From NCBI GenBank assembly GCA_963786295.1, contig CAWAYV010000012.1, forward strand, positions 1 to 64,000: DNA of 64,000 nucleotides. The letters are read 5' to 3'. Below, one piece after another: positions 1 through 10,203 of the stretch; the stretch's first letter is position 1; each line of letters begins with the position of its first letter. Made by a program: the position numbers and the translations under genes. The notes beneath the pieces were generated by a model. It saw only the letters and a list, made by a program, of their open reading frames with translations. It was not told the origin of the DNA and did not search any database. Source of the DNA: JACCZX01 sp963786295. GTDB lineage: Bacteria > Pseudomonadota > Gammaproteobacteria > Burkholderiales > Burkholderiaceae_F.

Positions 1-686
1 CGCCGTCGGCCGAATTCTGGTTCGGCAGCGACATGCTCGGGCGCGATGTCTACAGTCGCGTGCTCTACGGCGCCCGCGTCTCGTTGATCGTCGGGCTCGC
101 AGTCGCGCTTTTCAGCACGCTCGTAGGGCTCGCGATCGGCCTGGTGACCGGCTACATCCGCTGGCTCGATGCGATCGTGATGCGGATCATGGACGGGCTC
201 ATGTCGATACCCTCGGTTCTGCTCGCGATCGCGCTGATGGCGTTGACTACGGCGAGCATCCAAAACGTCGTGCTCGCGATCACGCTGGCGGAAGTACCGC
301 GAGTCGTGCGGCTGGTGCGCAGTCTGGTCTTGAGTTTGCGCGAGCAGCCCTACGTAGAGGCGGCGATCGCCGCCGGCACGACCTTGCCGCGGATACTCGT
401 GCGCCATATTCTGCCGAACACGGTCGCGCCGCTTCTGGTGCAGGCAACCTATGTTTGCGCCTCGGCGATGATCACCGAGGCGATCCTGTCGTTCATCGGG
501 GCCGGCACACCGCCCAACATTCCCAGCTGGGGCAACATCATGGCCGAGGCGAGAAGTCTGTTTCAGATCGCCGGCTACCTGATCCTGTTTCCCGGGATTT
601 GTCTTTCGCTGACCGTGCTCGCCGTGAATCTGCTCGGCGATGGTATGCGCGACGCGCTCGACCCGCGGCTGGCGCGACGCTTGTGA
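1..686 (+). CDS. Dipeptide/oligopeptide-type ABC transporter permease (5' partial)
   Basis: Inner-membrane permease subunit of a peptide-type (DppC/OppC) importer. The gene starts before the window: the frame is open from base 3 and reads FGSDMLGRDVYSR, the family's conserved stretch just before the core permease domain. Several hydrophobic segments follow, and the cytoplasmic EAA-type loop EAAIAAGTTLPRILVRHILPN (residues approx. 118-138 of the visible part) contacts the ATPases. It ends NLLGDGMRDALDPRL, the usual DppC tail. Its stop overlaps a possible GTG start of the next gene, so it belongs to an operon with the two ATPases downstream. The substrate (peptide, nickel, other) cannot be read from the sequence. 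Confidence 0.93.
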   Translation, partial: PSAEFWFGSDMLGRDVYSRVLYGARVSLIVGLAVALFSTLVGLAIGLVTGYIRWLDAIVMRIMDGLMSIPSVLLAIALMALTTASIQNVVLAITLAEVPRVVRLVRSLVLSLREQPYVEAAIAAGTTLPRILVRHILPNTVAPLLVQATYVCASAMITEAILSFIGAGTPPNIPSWGNIMAEARSLFQIAGYLILFPGICLSLTVLAVNLLGDGMRDALDPRLARRL

Positions 687-691
687 GCGCG

Positions 692-1689
<998 letters not shown>

Positions 1690-1693
<4 letters not shown>

Positions 1694-2715
1694 ACTCGCC
1701 CATAGGCGCGCTGTTGCAAGTGTCGAATCTCACCAAGCACTTCCCGGTCCGAAAAGGCGTGTTCTCGCGGGTAAGCGGCCATGTGCACGCTGTCGACGAC
1801 GTCAGCTTCTCGATCGCCGAAGGCGAAACGCTCGGCCTCGTGGGCGAGTCCGGTTGCGGCAAGTCAACCACTGGCAAGACAATCTTGCGACTCATCGAGC
1901 CGACCGCCGGCGCGGTGCTGTGGCGCGGACAGCGGATCGATCGTTTGGGAGGCCGAGCGATGCGCGCACTGCGCCGCGAGCTGCAGGCGGTGTTTCAGGA
2001 TCCGTATTCGTCGCTCAATCCGCGCATGCGAGCCGCCGACATCGTCGCTGAGCCAATCCGCAACTTCGAAACGCAATCGCCAGCGCAGATCCGCGATCGA
2101 GTGGCATCGTTGTTCGAAAAGGTGGGGCTGCGCACTGATCAGATGGTGAAGTATCCGTACGAGTTCTCGGGCGGGCAGCGTCAGCGGCTGGGCATTGCGC
2201 GCGCGCTGGCGCCGAAGCCGCGACTGATTGTCTGTGACGAACCGGTATCGGCGCTCGATGTGTCGGTGCAGGCACAAGTCATCAATCTGCTGATGGACTT
2301 GCAGAACGAGCTGGGGATCTCGTATCTGTTCGTCGCGCACGATCTCGCGGTGGTCGAACACATCAGCCATCGAGTCGCTGTCATGTATCTCGGCAAGATC
2401 GTTGAACTCACCGACAAGCGCTCGCTCTTTACGAATCCGCAGCATCCGTACACTGAGGCGTTGCTTGCCGCTGTGCCTGTACCCGACCCGACGATTCAAA
2501 GAAAGCAGGTGATCCTTGCGGGCGATGTGCCAAGCCCTATTAATCCGCCTTCAGGCTGCCGCTTTCATACACGCTGCCCGTACGCCTTCGAGCGTTGCCG
2601 CATCGAAGAGCCGCTGATGAAACAAGTTCGGCCGGCGCACTGGGCCGCCTGTCATTTGCGCGACGCGGCGCCGACCGCAGCTACGCTGCCTGCGCTGGAC
2701 GCCCGATCGGATTGA
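1690..2715 (+). CDS. Peptide-type ABC transporter ATP-binding protein (DppF/OppF class)
   Basis: Second ATPase of the importer, about 341 residues. Walker A is GESGCGKSTTG, signature FSGGQRQRLGIARAL, Walker B LIVCDEPVSALDVS, and the C-terminal oligopeptide extension includes GCRFHTRCPYAFERC. ATG 1690 overlaps the upstream stop as ATGA, the normal arrangement for this pair. The order permease-ATPase-ATPase places the solute-binding protein and first permease upstream of the window. The operon appears to end here, because a short gap and an unrelated dehydrogenase follow. Confidence 0.94.
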
Positions 2716-2764
2716 GCCTAGTTTCAATGACCCCACTACCGGGCGATCGACTAGCTGCATAACC

Positions 2765-3760
2765 ATGCTTGCAATGCAATTGCCTGCGGCTGGGCACAAG
2801 CTCGTTGCGGTCGATCTTCCCGTTCCTGCTCCTGCACCGAACGAAGTGCTGCTCAAGGTACGCGCGTGCGGCGTATGTCGCACCGATCTTCATATCGTCG
2901 ACGGCGAGCTGCCTTCAATGCAAACGCCATTGGTTCCCGGTCATGAGATCGTCGGCACTGTCGTTACCGGCGGCGATAATGCGCGCCGCTTTCCGATCGG
3001 CGCGCGCATCGGTGTCCCCTGGCTTGCAGGAAGCTGCGGCAGTTGCCGATATTGTGCTGTCGCGCGCGAAAATCTGTGCGAGCAAGCAGTGTTCACCGGA
3101 TATCACCGCGACGGCGGTTACGCCGAATACGCGGTGGCCGATGAGCGTTATTGTTTCGCGCTTCCAGACCGCTACGACGATGTGCACGCGGCGCCGTTGC
3201 TATGCGCTGGATTGATCGGCTATCGCGCGTATGCAATGGCCGATAGCCGTGCCGGCGACAACATTGGGCTGTACGGATTCGGCGCGGCCGCGCACATCGT
3301 TGCGCAACTGGCGATCGCGCAACAGCGCAGCGTCTATGCGTTTACTCGTCGTGGCGACCTTCGCTCGCAGCAATTCGCGCGCGAGCTGGGCGCTGTATGG
3401 GCCGGCGATTCGACGATGCAGCCACCTTCGCAGCTTGACGCCGCGTTGCTGTTCGCTCCGGTCGGCGCACTGGTACCTATAGCTTTGCGAGCGGTGCGCA
3501 AAGGCGGCGTGGTCGTTTGCGCGGGGATACATATGACCGATATACCTGCGTTCGCGTATTCGCTGCTCTGGGAAGAACGTGTCCTGCGCTCGGTCGCCAA
3601 CCTGACGCGCGCCGACGGCGAAGCATTTCTCGCGCTGGCGGCGCAACATCCAATTCAAATGCATACGACGCCGTTCGCCCTGAGCGCCGCCAACGACGCG
3701 CTTGACGCTTTGCGTGCCGGCGCTTTCGATGGAGCTGCGGTGCTGTTGCCGGCGCACTAA
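2765..3760 (+). CDS. Zinc-dependent alcohol dehydrogenase (MDR family)
   Basis: Medium-chain dehydrogenase/reductase of 331 residues that probably oxidises alcohols or reduces aldehydes with NAD(P). The catalytic-zinc region reads ACGVCRTDLHIVDGELP followed by GHEIVG. The structural-zinc lobe has four cysteines in GSCGSCRYCAVARENLCEQ. A Rossmann segment GLYGFGAAAHIVAQLAI lies near residue 165. It resembles the AdhP-like single-domain zinc alcohol dehydrogenases; true substrate unknown. It sits 49 bp after the ABC operon on the same strand and is followed at once by a hairpin terminator. Confidence 0.9.
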   Translation: MLAMQLPAAGHKLVAVDLPVPAPAPNEVLLKVRACGVCRTDLHIVDGELPSMQTPLVPGHEIVGTVVTGGDNARRFPIGARIGVPWLAGSCGSCRYCAVARENLCEQAVFTGYHRDGGYAEYAVADERYCFALPDRYDDVHAAPLLCAGLIGYRAYAMADSRAGDNIGLYGFGAAAHIVAQLAIAQQRSVYAFTRRGDLRSQQFARELGAVWAGDSTMQPPSQLDAALLFAPVGALVPIALRAVRKGGVVVCAGIHMTDIPAFAYSLLWEERVLRSVANLTRADGEAFLALAAQHPIQMHTTPFALSAANDALDALRAGAFDGAAVLLPAH

Positions 3761-3762
3761 AA

Positions 3763-3783
3763 GGCCTGCTGTTAACGCAGGCC
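3763..3783 (+). terminator. Hairpin after the alcohol dehydrogenase
   Basis: A perfect 7-bp stem GGCCTGC / GCAGGCC with a 7-nt loop starts two bases after the dehydrogenase stop. The downstream T tract is poor (TTCGAT), so it may be a weak intrinsic terminator. Confidence 0.6.
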
Positions 3784-3843
3784 TTCGATGATCTGCAAAG
3801 GGTGCCAGCCGGATCTATGGTGCGGCGTTGGCGCACCAAAGCA

Positions 3844-3869
3844 AAGAGCCCCGCTCTCACGGGGCTCTT
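3844..3869 (-). terminator. Hairpin terminator of the PEP-CTERM gene
   Basis: A perfect 10-bp stem AAGAGCCCCG / CGGGGCTCTT with a 6-nt loop lies 30 bp beyond the stop of the leftward PEP-CTERM gene. Read leftward it is followed by a T-rich run (TTTGCTTT), so it most likely ends that transcript and may also block readthrough from the right-going dehydrogenase. Confidence 0.75.
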
Positions 3870-3898
3870 CCAGTCAGTTCCTCGCGTGATGCGGGATG

Positions 3899-4843
3899 TC
3901 AGCTGCGGTCGTTGCGACGCCGGCGTAGTGTCGCTACAAGTCCCAGCGCGAGCGCGCTCAACAAGAGGCTACCGGGCTCTGGGATCCGTCCTCGGGACTG
4001 TCGGAACGCCGTCCACGAGTGTGAACCATAGTTGATGGTCCTCGACGATATTGGAGATGCCGTTCAACGTGGAACCTTGGAGCACGAAGCCGTTGCTCTG
4101 CCCGTCGCCGAAACCCACGGCGGCCGGGACGCAGCGCCGTCCCGATCCCGCCGGCTTCCGTTGCAGAAGCCCGAAGCGTTGCCTCCGCTGGCTTGACCTA
4201 CTTCCCACCCCATGTCCCCCCAGAACATTCCCACCTGTCCTTCGCCGGCCGGAATGTCGTAGTCGTCGGCCCGAACGACTAGCTGGAAAGTGTTGGTAGG
4301 CGGCGCAATGTCGCTGAAGACGCCGACAGTAGGCCAAGTCACGATGATCTGGTCCCCGTTGGCGTCCGTCACGACGCGAAGCGACATCACCCCGCTATTC
4401 AGGTTTCGGGTATCCACGTCGCCGAAGTAGGGCGAAATCAGCGGCGTGGTCGACCCTTGCAACCCGGTCGGCGTGAAGGCTGAGATGCCGTTTCCGAAGC
4501 TGATGTTGCCGTTGTTGTTCGCCCAGAACTGCGTGTAGGTCGTACCGAACAGGGTGAAGTTGAACCCGAAGTTGATCGGACCGCTGAAGCCGTCGTCGTT
4601 GCGGGACTGACCGACGTTGGCCGCATTCCCGCCACCAGTCATTACAAGAGCGTTCCCGATGCCGCCGCCGATGACGTCGGTATAGAGCTGGGTGGACGGG
4701 ACCAACGCGGCATTCGGGATCGTAATGACCGCGGCCTGCGTCATGCCCGCTGCACCGAGCAACACGGCCCCAATGACTGCTGCAAACCGGCGGACCAACC
4801 TGCCGTCGTTATCGCTGCTTTGCCTCAAGGAAGTTGCGTTCAT
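3899..4843 (-). CDS. PEP-CTERM protein with nidogen-like (NIDO) domain, frame broken
   Basis: Predicted exported protein. ATG 4843 has a GGAGAAG ribosome site and a signal peptide ending near GAAGMTQA. A nidogen-like region follows (INFGFNFTLFGTTYTQFWANN, ISPYFGDVDTRN, NTFQLVVRADDYD). The C-terminus in a third frame reads IPEPGSLLLSALALGLVATL then RRRRNDRS and stop: a PEP motif, transmembrane helix and basic tail, the signature of exosortase/PEP-CTERM sorting. The frame changes near 4160 and again near 3990, so at least two indels separate the parts. The product would be anchored or processed at the cell surface by an exosortase not present in this window. Function unknown. Confidence 0.8.
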
Positions 4844-5010
4844 ATTCTTCTCCCGCACCCGCACCCGCTGAAGATTCAGCGCGGTTGCGGCGCATGCAAC
4901 AACTGAGCCAATTGAGGAAGTATTTTTGAAACAAGCACTTGTCATTCGAGCATCGAGGAGAGTGTAAAAAATGTACGACGCGTGCGCGGAGGCTCGAAAG
5001 CGTGAACTAG

Positions 5011-5046
5011 CCAAAAGAAAAGGGCTCGCATCAACTGCAAGCCCTT
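5011..5046 (-). terminator. Terminator downstream of tRNA-Arg
   Basis: Read leftward, a 7-bp stem AAGGGCT / AGCCCTT with a 13-nt loop is followed by TTTTCTTTTGG. It lies about 9 bp past the tRNA 3' end, the expected place for an intrinsic terminator of a single tRNA transcript. Confidence 0.8.
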
Positions 5047-5054
5047 GAGTAATC

Positions 5055-5131
5055 TGGCGCGCCCGGCAGGATTCGAACCCACGACCCCTTGGTTCGTAGC
5101 CAAGTACTCTATCCAACTGAGCTACGGGCGC
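5055..5131 (-). tRNA. tRNA-Arg(ACG)
   Basis: 77 nt including encoded CCA. On the minus strand it begins GCGCCCGTAGCTCAG, has anticodon loop CTACGAA (anticodon ACG), T-arm GGGTTCGAATCC and a seven-pair acceptor stem GCGCCCG / CGGGCGC, then GCCA. All arms pair. This is the inosine-modified tRNA-Arg that reads CGU, CGC and CGA. Confidence 0.97.
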
Positions 5132-5161
5132 AAGGGCGCGGAGTTTATCACCGGGCTTGGC

Positions 5162-5362
5162 TCACATGTCGCGGTGCACCGATGCGTTTAGCGCTGCGGC
5201 GAGCGCCGCATCTCCGCCCACAATGTCCTCCCACTTGAGGTCGACGCCATTGCGGTGGCCTTTCAGGGTCAGCTTCAAGCCCGCCGGCCCGAGCGTCAGC
5301 GTGTATGGCTTGTCCTTGATCAGTACCTCGCGCTTCAGTTCCTTGTTCAATGCGGTTGCCAT
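5162..5362 (-). CDS. Small conserved-looking hypothetical protein (66 aa)
   Basis: Short basic/hydrophobic protein starting MATALNKELKREVLIKDK and containing TLTLGPAGLKLTLKGHRNG and a C-terminal Ala-rich helix. ATG 5362 is preceded by AAGGAG at good spacing. It lies 10 bp downstream of the ligD stop on the same strand and is probably co-transcribed with it. No signal peptide or membrane segment. I do not recognise a family; it is not Ku. The good ribosome site and tight spacing are the main support. Confidence 0.65.
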   Translation of the reverse strand: MATALNKELKREVLIKDKPYTLTLGPAGLKLTLKGHRNGVDLKWEDIVGGDAALAAALNASVHRDM

Positions 5363-5372
5363 TGGTCTCCTT

Positions 5373-7918
5373 TCAAGCGGCCGAAAGTATTTGCGCCGCA
5401 CGTTTGATCGTCTGTCGTATGCGCTTGTAATCCTGCCACGGATCCGTCCGTTGCTTTGCCAATCGATTGTGCGCGTTCGTGATGTTCCACTGGCTCGCAC
5501 TCTTCAAGCCCTTGAGCTCGTCCCATGCTAATGGCATCGAGACGCCCAATCCAGGCCGCGCGCGTGCCGAGAAGGCCGCAGCCGTCGTAGCGCCGCGAGT
5601 ATTACGCAGGTAGTCGATAAAAATCTTACCGACACGATTCTTTGGACCGCTCTTCGCAACGAAGCGCTGCGGCACGGTGCGCGCCAGATGAACGACGATC
5701 GCCTCGGAGAAATCCTTCACTTCATCCCAGTTCGCCACCGGACTGAGCGGAACGACGATGTGCAGCCCTTTGCCGCCGCTTGTTTTGAGAAAGCATTTGA
5801 GTTTCAGCTCATCGAGAAATGCCTTCGCGAGCATCGTTCCCTCGACCACATGCCGCCATTGCACACCCTCACCCGGATCGAGGTCGAACAGCAGGCGGTC
5901 GGGGTTCTCGATCGACTTGACCGTCGCATTCCACGTATGGAATTCGATCACGTTCAATTGCGCGGCATGTACCAAGGCGGTCGCGGTCGCAATCTCGAGC
6001 ATCGGCGGATTGCCCGGAAGAAACGATGGATCGAGCTCATTCACTCCGGGGATTCGTAGTGTATCGACGTGTTTTTGAAAAAAAAGTTGCCCGCCGATCC
6101 CGCTCGGTCCGCGCACCAGCGATGTCGGCCGGCCCTTCAGATGCGGCAGCATGTAGTCGGCGACGCTTTCGTAGTAGCGCACCAGGTCGAGCTTCGTAAG
6201 CCCGGTGCTCGCATCGATAACGCGCTCGCCGTGGCTGATCTTGACGCCGAGCGCGGTCGCCGCGGACGCGGTCTTCGTCGACTTGCCTTTCACCGCCGTA
6301 CGTTTCACCGGTGCGATCCTCCGGAGTCACTGCCTCTTCTTTCGTGATTTTTTCGGGCGCCTTGTCGGTCCGCAAGCCGTGAAACACCGAGTGCCGTATT
6401 CGCCCGTCGTTGGTCCACTCACCGAACGAGACTTCGGCCACCAATTTCGGACTGACCCAATGGCCCTTGATGTTTGTCGGCAGTTGATAGAACGGCGCCT
6501 TCGAAGTCTTCAATGCACTTAGCTTCGCGTGCAGATCGCTTAACGTCTTTTCATCGAAGCCGGTGCCGACATTGCCTGAATAGATCAAGTCGACCCTGCA
6601 GATCGTGTACGCCCAGCAGCAGCGAGCCTATTCCGGTCCGGGTCCCTTTCGGATCCGTATAACCGCCGATGACGAACTCCTGCCGTTGCGTGCACTTCAA
6701 CTTGATCCACGTAGGCGAGCGCGTCGAAACATACGGAGAGTCCGCGCGCTTGCCGATCACGCCTTCCAGACCTAGCCGACACGCCGCTTCCAACAGCGAA
6801 CCGGCATCGGCTTCAAAGTCTTCGCTGAACTTCAAATAGTTCGATGTGTTGGCCGCCATCAGTTGCCGCAACAGATTCCGTCGGTTGCGTAACGGAACTT
6901 GCCGCAAGTCGTGATCGGCGTAGTAAGGCAGGTCGAACACGAGATAGTGAATATCCGCCGTCGCGGCAGCATCGAACGCGTTTTGCAGCGCCTGGAAATC
7001 GGTCCGGCCTTGCCCGGACTCGATCACGATCTCGCCATCGATCCATCCGTTCGGAAGCTTCAGCGCGGCGATCGCTTGCGCCAGATGTTTGAGCCTCGAC
7101 GTCCAGTCATGGCCTCGGCGCGTGAACAGCCTGACGTCGCTGCCATCCACGCGGGCGAGCACGCGATAACCATCAAACTTGATCTCGTAGATCCAATCGC
7201 CTTTGGTGGGAGCGGAGTCGGCCAGGAGTGCAAGTTGCGGCGCCAGGGCAAGCGGCAATTTCGCCTTTCGAGCGCCATCGGGTAGCGCAACCGCATCGGC
7301 GCTTCGCTTTTTCGAAGCCTTCTTAACTGCCGTGCTGCCTCTGGCCGGCTTCGCTGCAGCTCGTGCGCCATTGTTCGCATTTACGCTGTCCGGCAATGCT
7401 TCGGTGATGTCGTACTCGGCCGCCGGTCTCGCCGTCTCGTCGCGCTCCTTGATCAACAACCACGGTTCCTGGCGCTCGTTACCTCGGCCGCGCATCCGTA
7501 CCAGCGTCCAACGGCCCTGCAGTTTTTCGCCTTGCAGCTCGAACTTCAGCTTGCCTTGACGATAGCCTTCGCGTGGATCTCCATCCGGAATCCACACACC
7601 TCGATCCCACACGATGACAGTGCCCGCGCCGTACTGCCCCGGCGGAATGACGCCTTCAAAGGTTGCATAGGCGAGCGGGTGATCTTCGACATGCACTGCC
7701 ATGCGCTTGTCGGCAGGATCCAGACTCGGACCTTTCGGCACCGCCCAACTCTTCAACGTGCCGTCGAGCTCGAGGCGAAAGTCGTAATGCAGACGGCGCG
7801 CCGCGTGCTTCTGAATGACGAAACTCAGCGCCTTGCCCGGCCGCGTGACGACGCCCTTCGGTTCAGACGTGATTCCGAAGTTGCGCTTGGTCCAGTACTT
7901 CTGCAGATTGTCGGCCAT
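5373..7918 (-). CDS. ligD: ATP-dependent DNA ligase LigD (PE-LIG-POL), frame broken twice
   Basis: Non-homologous end-joining ligase. In order from 7918: a 3'-phosphoesterase domain (HAARRLHYDFRLELDG, GVIPPGQYGAGTVIVWDRG), an ATP-dependent ligase domain with nucleotidyl-lysine motif YEIKFDGYR and GLEGVIGKRADSPY, an OB-fold part (GNVGTGFDEKTL), and a C-terminal primase-polymerase domain (LLFDLDPGEG, FLKTSGGKGLHIVVPL). The coding frame shifts near 6580 and 6310, but the three pieces join into one normal-length protein of about 845 residues. The partner Ku is not in the window. The breaks are probably single-base sequence errors; if real, the polymerase domain would be lost. Confidence 0.9.
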
Positions 7919-7949
7919 CGTGCGTTACGCGCAAACGATGTGCCTGTAA

Positions 7950-8057
7950 TGGCGGAGATGGACGGATTCGAACCGTCGATGCACGTATTTTGCGCGCAAT
8001 GTTACACACTTGAGCCGAGGGGGAGTGCACTTCGCCCAGCTCAGGGACCATCGCGCG
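7950..8057 (-). pseudogene. Degenerate tRNA-Ser(GCU), copy 1 (intact 3' half only)
   Basis: Minus strand: the 3' half is perfect, with T-arm GACGGTTCGAATCCGTC, acceptor strand CATCTCC and encoded GCCA ending at 7950. The 5' half cannot fold. Compared with copy 2 it looks like the same sequence with many extra bases scattered through the D-arm, anticodon arm and variable arm, so no clean GCU anticodon loop remains. The left border of the tandem duplication is at 7962, inside the T-stem, so the acceptor end belongs to unduplicated sequence. Confidence 0.7.
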
Positions 8058-8108
8058 AGCCGTGCCACCAACGACTCATCCTTACCGCGGCCGCGAGTTT
8101 ACTGAATG

Positions 8109-8870
8109 TCACCGGCCGAGCAGCTCCAGCGTCTTGACCAGCGGATCATGCGACAGACGTATCAGACCGTGAAAGGACTGGTCCAGTTCGAGTATCAGGA
8201 AGATTCCGGCGGCAAATGCGAGCGCACTGCCAAACGCAGTCAATGTTGCGGTGGCATTGCTGGGCGCAAAGAGCGCGAGCGCTACGTACAGCATTGCAAG
8301 CCAGGCCGTCAGCACAAACAAGAAGGCGGGAGAGATCGATCCAGTGCCTCGTTCGGCGAAAAGTACACGGGCGCGCTCAAGCTCCCCGCTTAGGGTCAAG
8401 GCGCGCGCCCTCAGCCAGCGTTGCGCGTCGGTCGTCGGCGCCAGTGCCAGCAGTGATGTCTGTAATTGCGCCATATGAGGCATGGGCTCCTGAGTCACGG
8501 CCTCCGCATCGATCCGGTGCTCATATAAAGTCATGCCTTCGATCGCGCGCTCCAGGAATCCGCGCAGAGCCTCACGTGCGGGCTTTGCCTGATCTCCGTA
8601 TTGCGCCAGCGCTCGGTCGATCACCAGAACGTCGGCTGCGATTTCGACCACCGAAGCACGATCCGATTCGAACGACGTCTTTGCGCTGCTGATCATCAGC
8701 CCCAGCACCAGCGCTGAGAGCGTTGCCACCATGCCGGCCAGAAGCACCACCGAGTCGCGCGTGGTTGAACTGAGGTGTTCAGGCGGAAGGCGGCGGCGCC
8801 CGAACCGGCCGCAGGCCCAGCCGGTCAGCTGTGCCGTAAAGACAAGCAGCGCGACCACCCATTCGCTCAT
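8109..8870 (-). CDS. DUF4239-like integral membrane protein, copy 1
   Basis: 253 residues with two N-terminal hydrophobic segments (LLVFTAQLTGWACG; VVLLAGMVATLSALVLGLMI), a long soluble helical middle, and two C-terminal segments (FLFVLTAWLAMLYVALALF; AFGSALAFAAGIFLILEL). This layout and the GMVATLSALVLGLMIS motif match the DUF4239 bestrophin-like membrane family, whose role is not established. The stop lies just after the degenerate tRNA-Ser and the start is 3 bp from ask. A second copy, differing at only a few residues and one codon shorter here, is at 11783-12547. Confidence 0.85.
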   Translation of the reverse strand: MSEWVVALLVFTAQLTGWACGRFGRRRLPPEHLSSTTRDSVVLLAGMVATLSALVLGLMISSAKTSFESDRASVVEIAADVLVIDRALAQYGDQAKPAREALRGFLERAIEGMTLYEHRIDAEAVTQEPMPHMAQLQTSLLALAPTTDAQRWLRARALTLSGELERARVLFAERGTGSISPAFLFVLTAWLAMLYVALALFAPSNATATLTAFGSALAFAAGIFLILELDQSFHGLIRLSHDPLVKTLELLGR

Positions 8871-8873
8871 CGG

Positions 8874-10131
8874 CTAGGCAGCAACCTGCTCCAAGCCGAA
8901 CGCTTTGTGCAGCGCGCGCACCGCGAGCTCCATGTACTTGTCCTCGACGACCACCGAAATCTTGATCTCGCTGGTCGAGATCATCTGCATATTGATGCCC
9001 TCCTCGGCCAGCGTGCGAAACATCAGGCTGGCGATGCCGACGTGCGAACGCATGCCGATGCCAACGATCGACACCTTGGCGATTTTCGGGTCACCGACGA
9101 TCTGCTTGGCGCCGATGTGATCCTTGACCTTGCTCTCCAGCACGTCGATCGCCTTCTGGTATTCGTTACGATGAACCGTGAATGAAAAATCGGTCGTGCC
9201 ATCGAAGCTGATGTTCTGCACGATCATGTCAACGTCCACGTTCGCGTCGGCGATCGGCCCGAGGATTTGATACGCGATGCCGGGGCGGTCCGGCACTCGC
9301 ATCAGCGTGATCTTGGCTTCATCACGCGCGAAGGCGACGCCTGAGATGACGGCTTTTTCCATCTTGATGTTTTCCTCGAACGTTATCAGCGTGCCCGATG
9401 CTGCTTCTACTTCCAGCGGCGTATCCGCGTCGGTCATGCTGGACAGCACTCGCAAGCGGCACCTTGTACTTACCCGCAAACTCAACGGATCTCAGCTGCA
9501 GGACCTTCGATCCGAGACTCGCCATTTCCAGCATTTCTTCGAACGTGATCCGAGACATCCGCCGCGCTTCGGGAACGATGCGCGGATCGGTCGTGTAAAC
9601 ACCGTCGACGTCTGTGTAGATCAGACACTCCTGCGCCTTCAGCGCAGCCGCCAGCGCTACCGCCGACGTGTCGGTCCCGCCGCGGCCCAGCGTGGTGATG
9701 TTGCCGTGTTCATCAACCCCCTGAAATCCTGCGACGACCACGATCGTTCCACTTTCCAGGTCCGCGCGAATTTTCTTCTCGTCGATACTCAGGATCCGAG
9801 CCTTGTTGAACGAGCTGTCGGTCAGCACATGCACTTGCGCCCCGGTGTAACTCTTGGCCTTTAGCCCGCGCTCGAGCAACGCCATCGCGATCAGGCCAAC
9901 CGTGACTTGCTCGCCGGTCGAAGCGACGACGTCGAGCTCGCGCGCATCGGGAATCTGCTGCACTTTCTTCGCAAGGTCGATCAGGCGGTCGGTCTCGCCG
10001 CTCATCGCCGAAACGACGACGACCAACTGATGTCCCGCGCTGTGCCATTTTTCAAGGCGATGCGCAACATTGGCGATGCGATCGACCGAACCGACCGACG
10101 TGCCGCCGTATTTATGAACGATGAGCGCCAT
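8874..10131 (-). pseudogene. lysC: Aspartokinase, copy 1 (frameshifted)
   Basis: Copy 1 of aspartate kinase, first step of the lysine/threonine/methionine pathway. The N-terminal kinase part from ATG 10131 (IVHKYGGTSVGS; TTLGRGGTDTSAVALAAAL) and the C-terminal ACT domains (VPDRPGIAYQILGPIADANV; ISTSEIKISVVV) lie in different frames. Aligned with copy 2, there is one extra A near 9454 (CGCAAGCGG against CGCAGCGG). Without it the protein would be full length, so this may be a sequence error or a decayed duplicate. Copy 2 (12551-13807) is intact. Confidence 0.85.
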
Positions 10132-10203
10132 GCTGCTTGTTGTTGTGTTGACTCGAGGACGATTGCGGCGCGCGATTATAGGCAGCCGCAGCGACGTGAC
10201 GCA

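Noticed and set aside
10132..10203. Lysine riboswitch upstream of aspartokinase
   Set aside because: Only about 70 bp separate ask from tilS, too short for a lysine riboswitch, and no matching conserved elements are visible.
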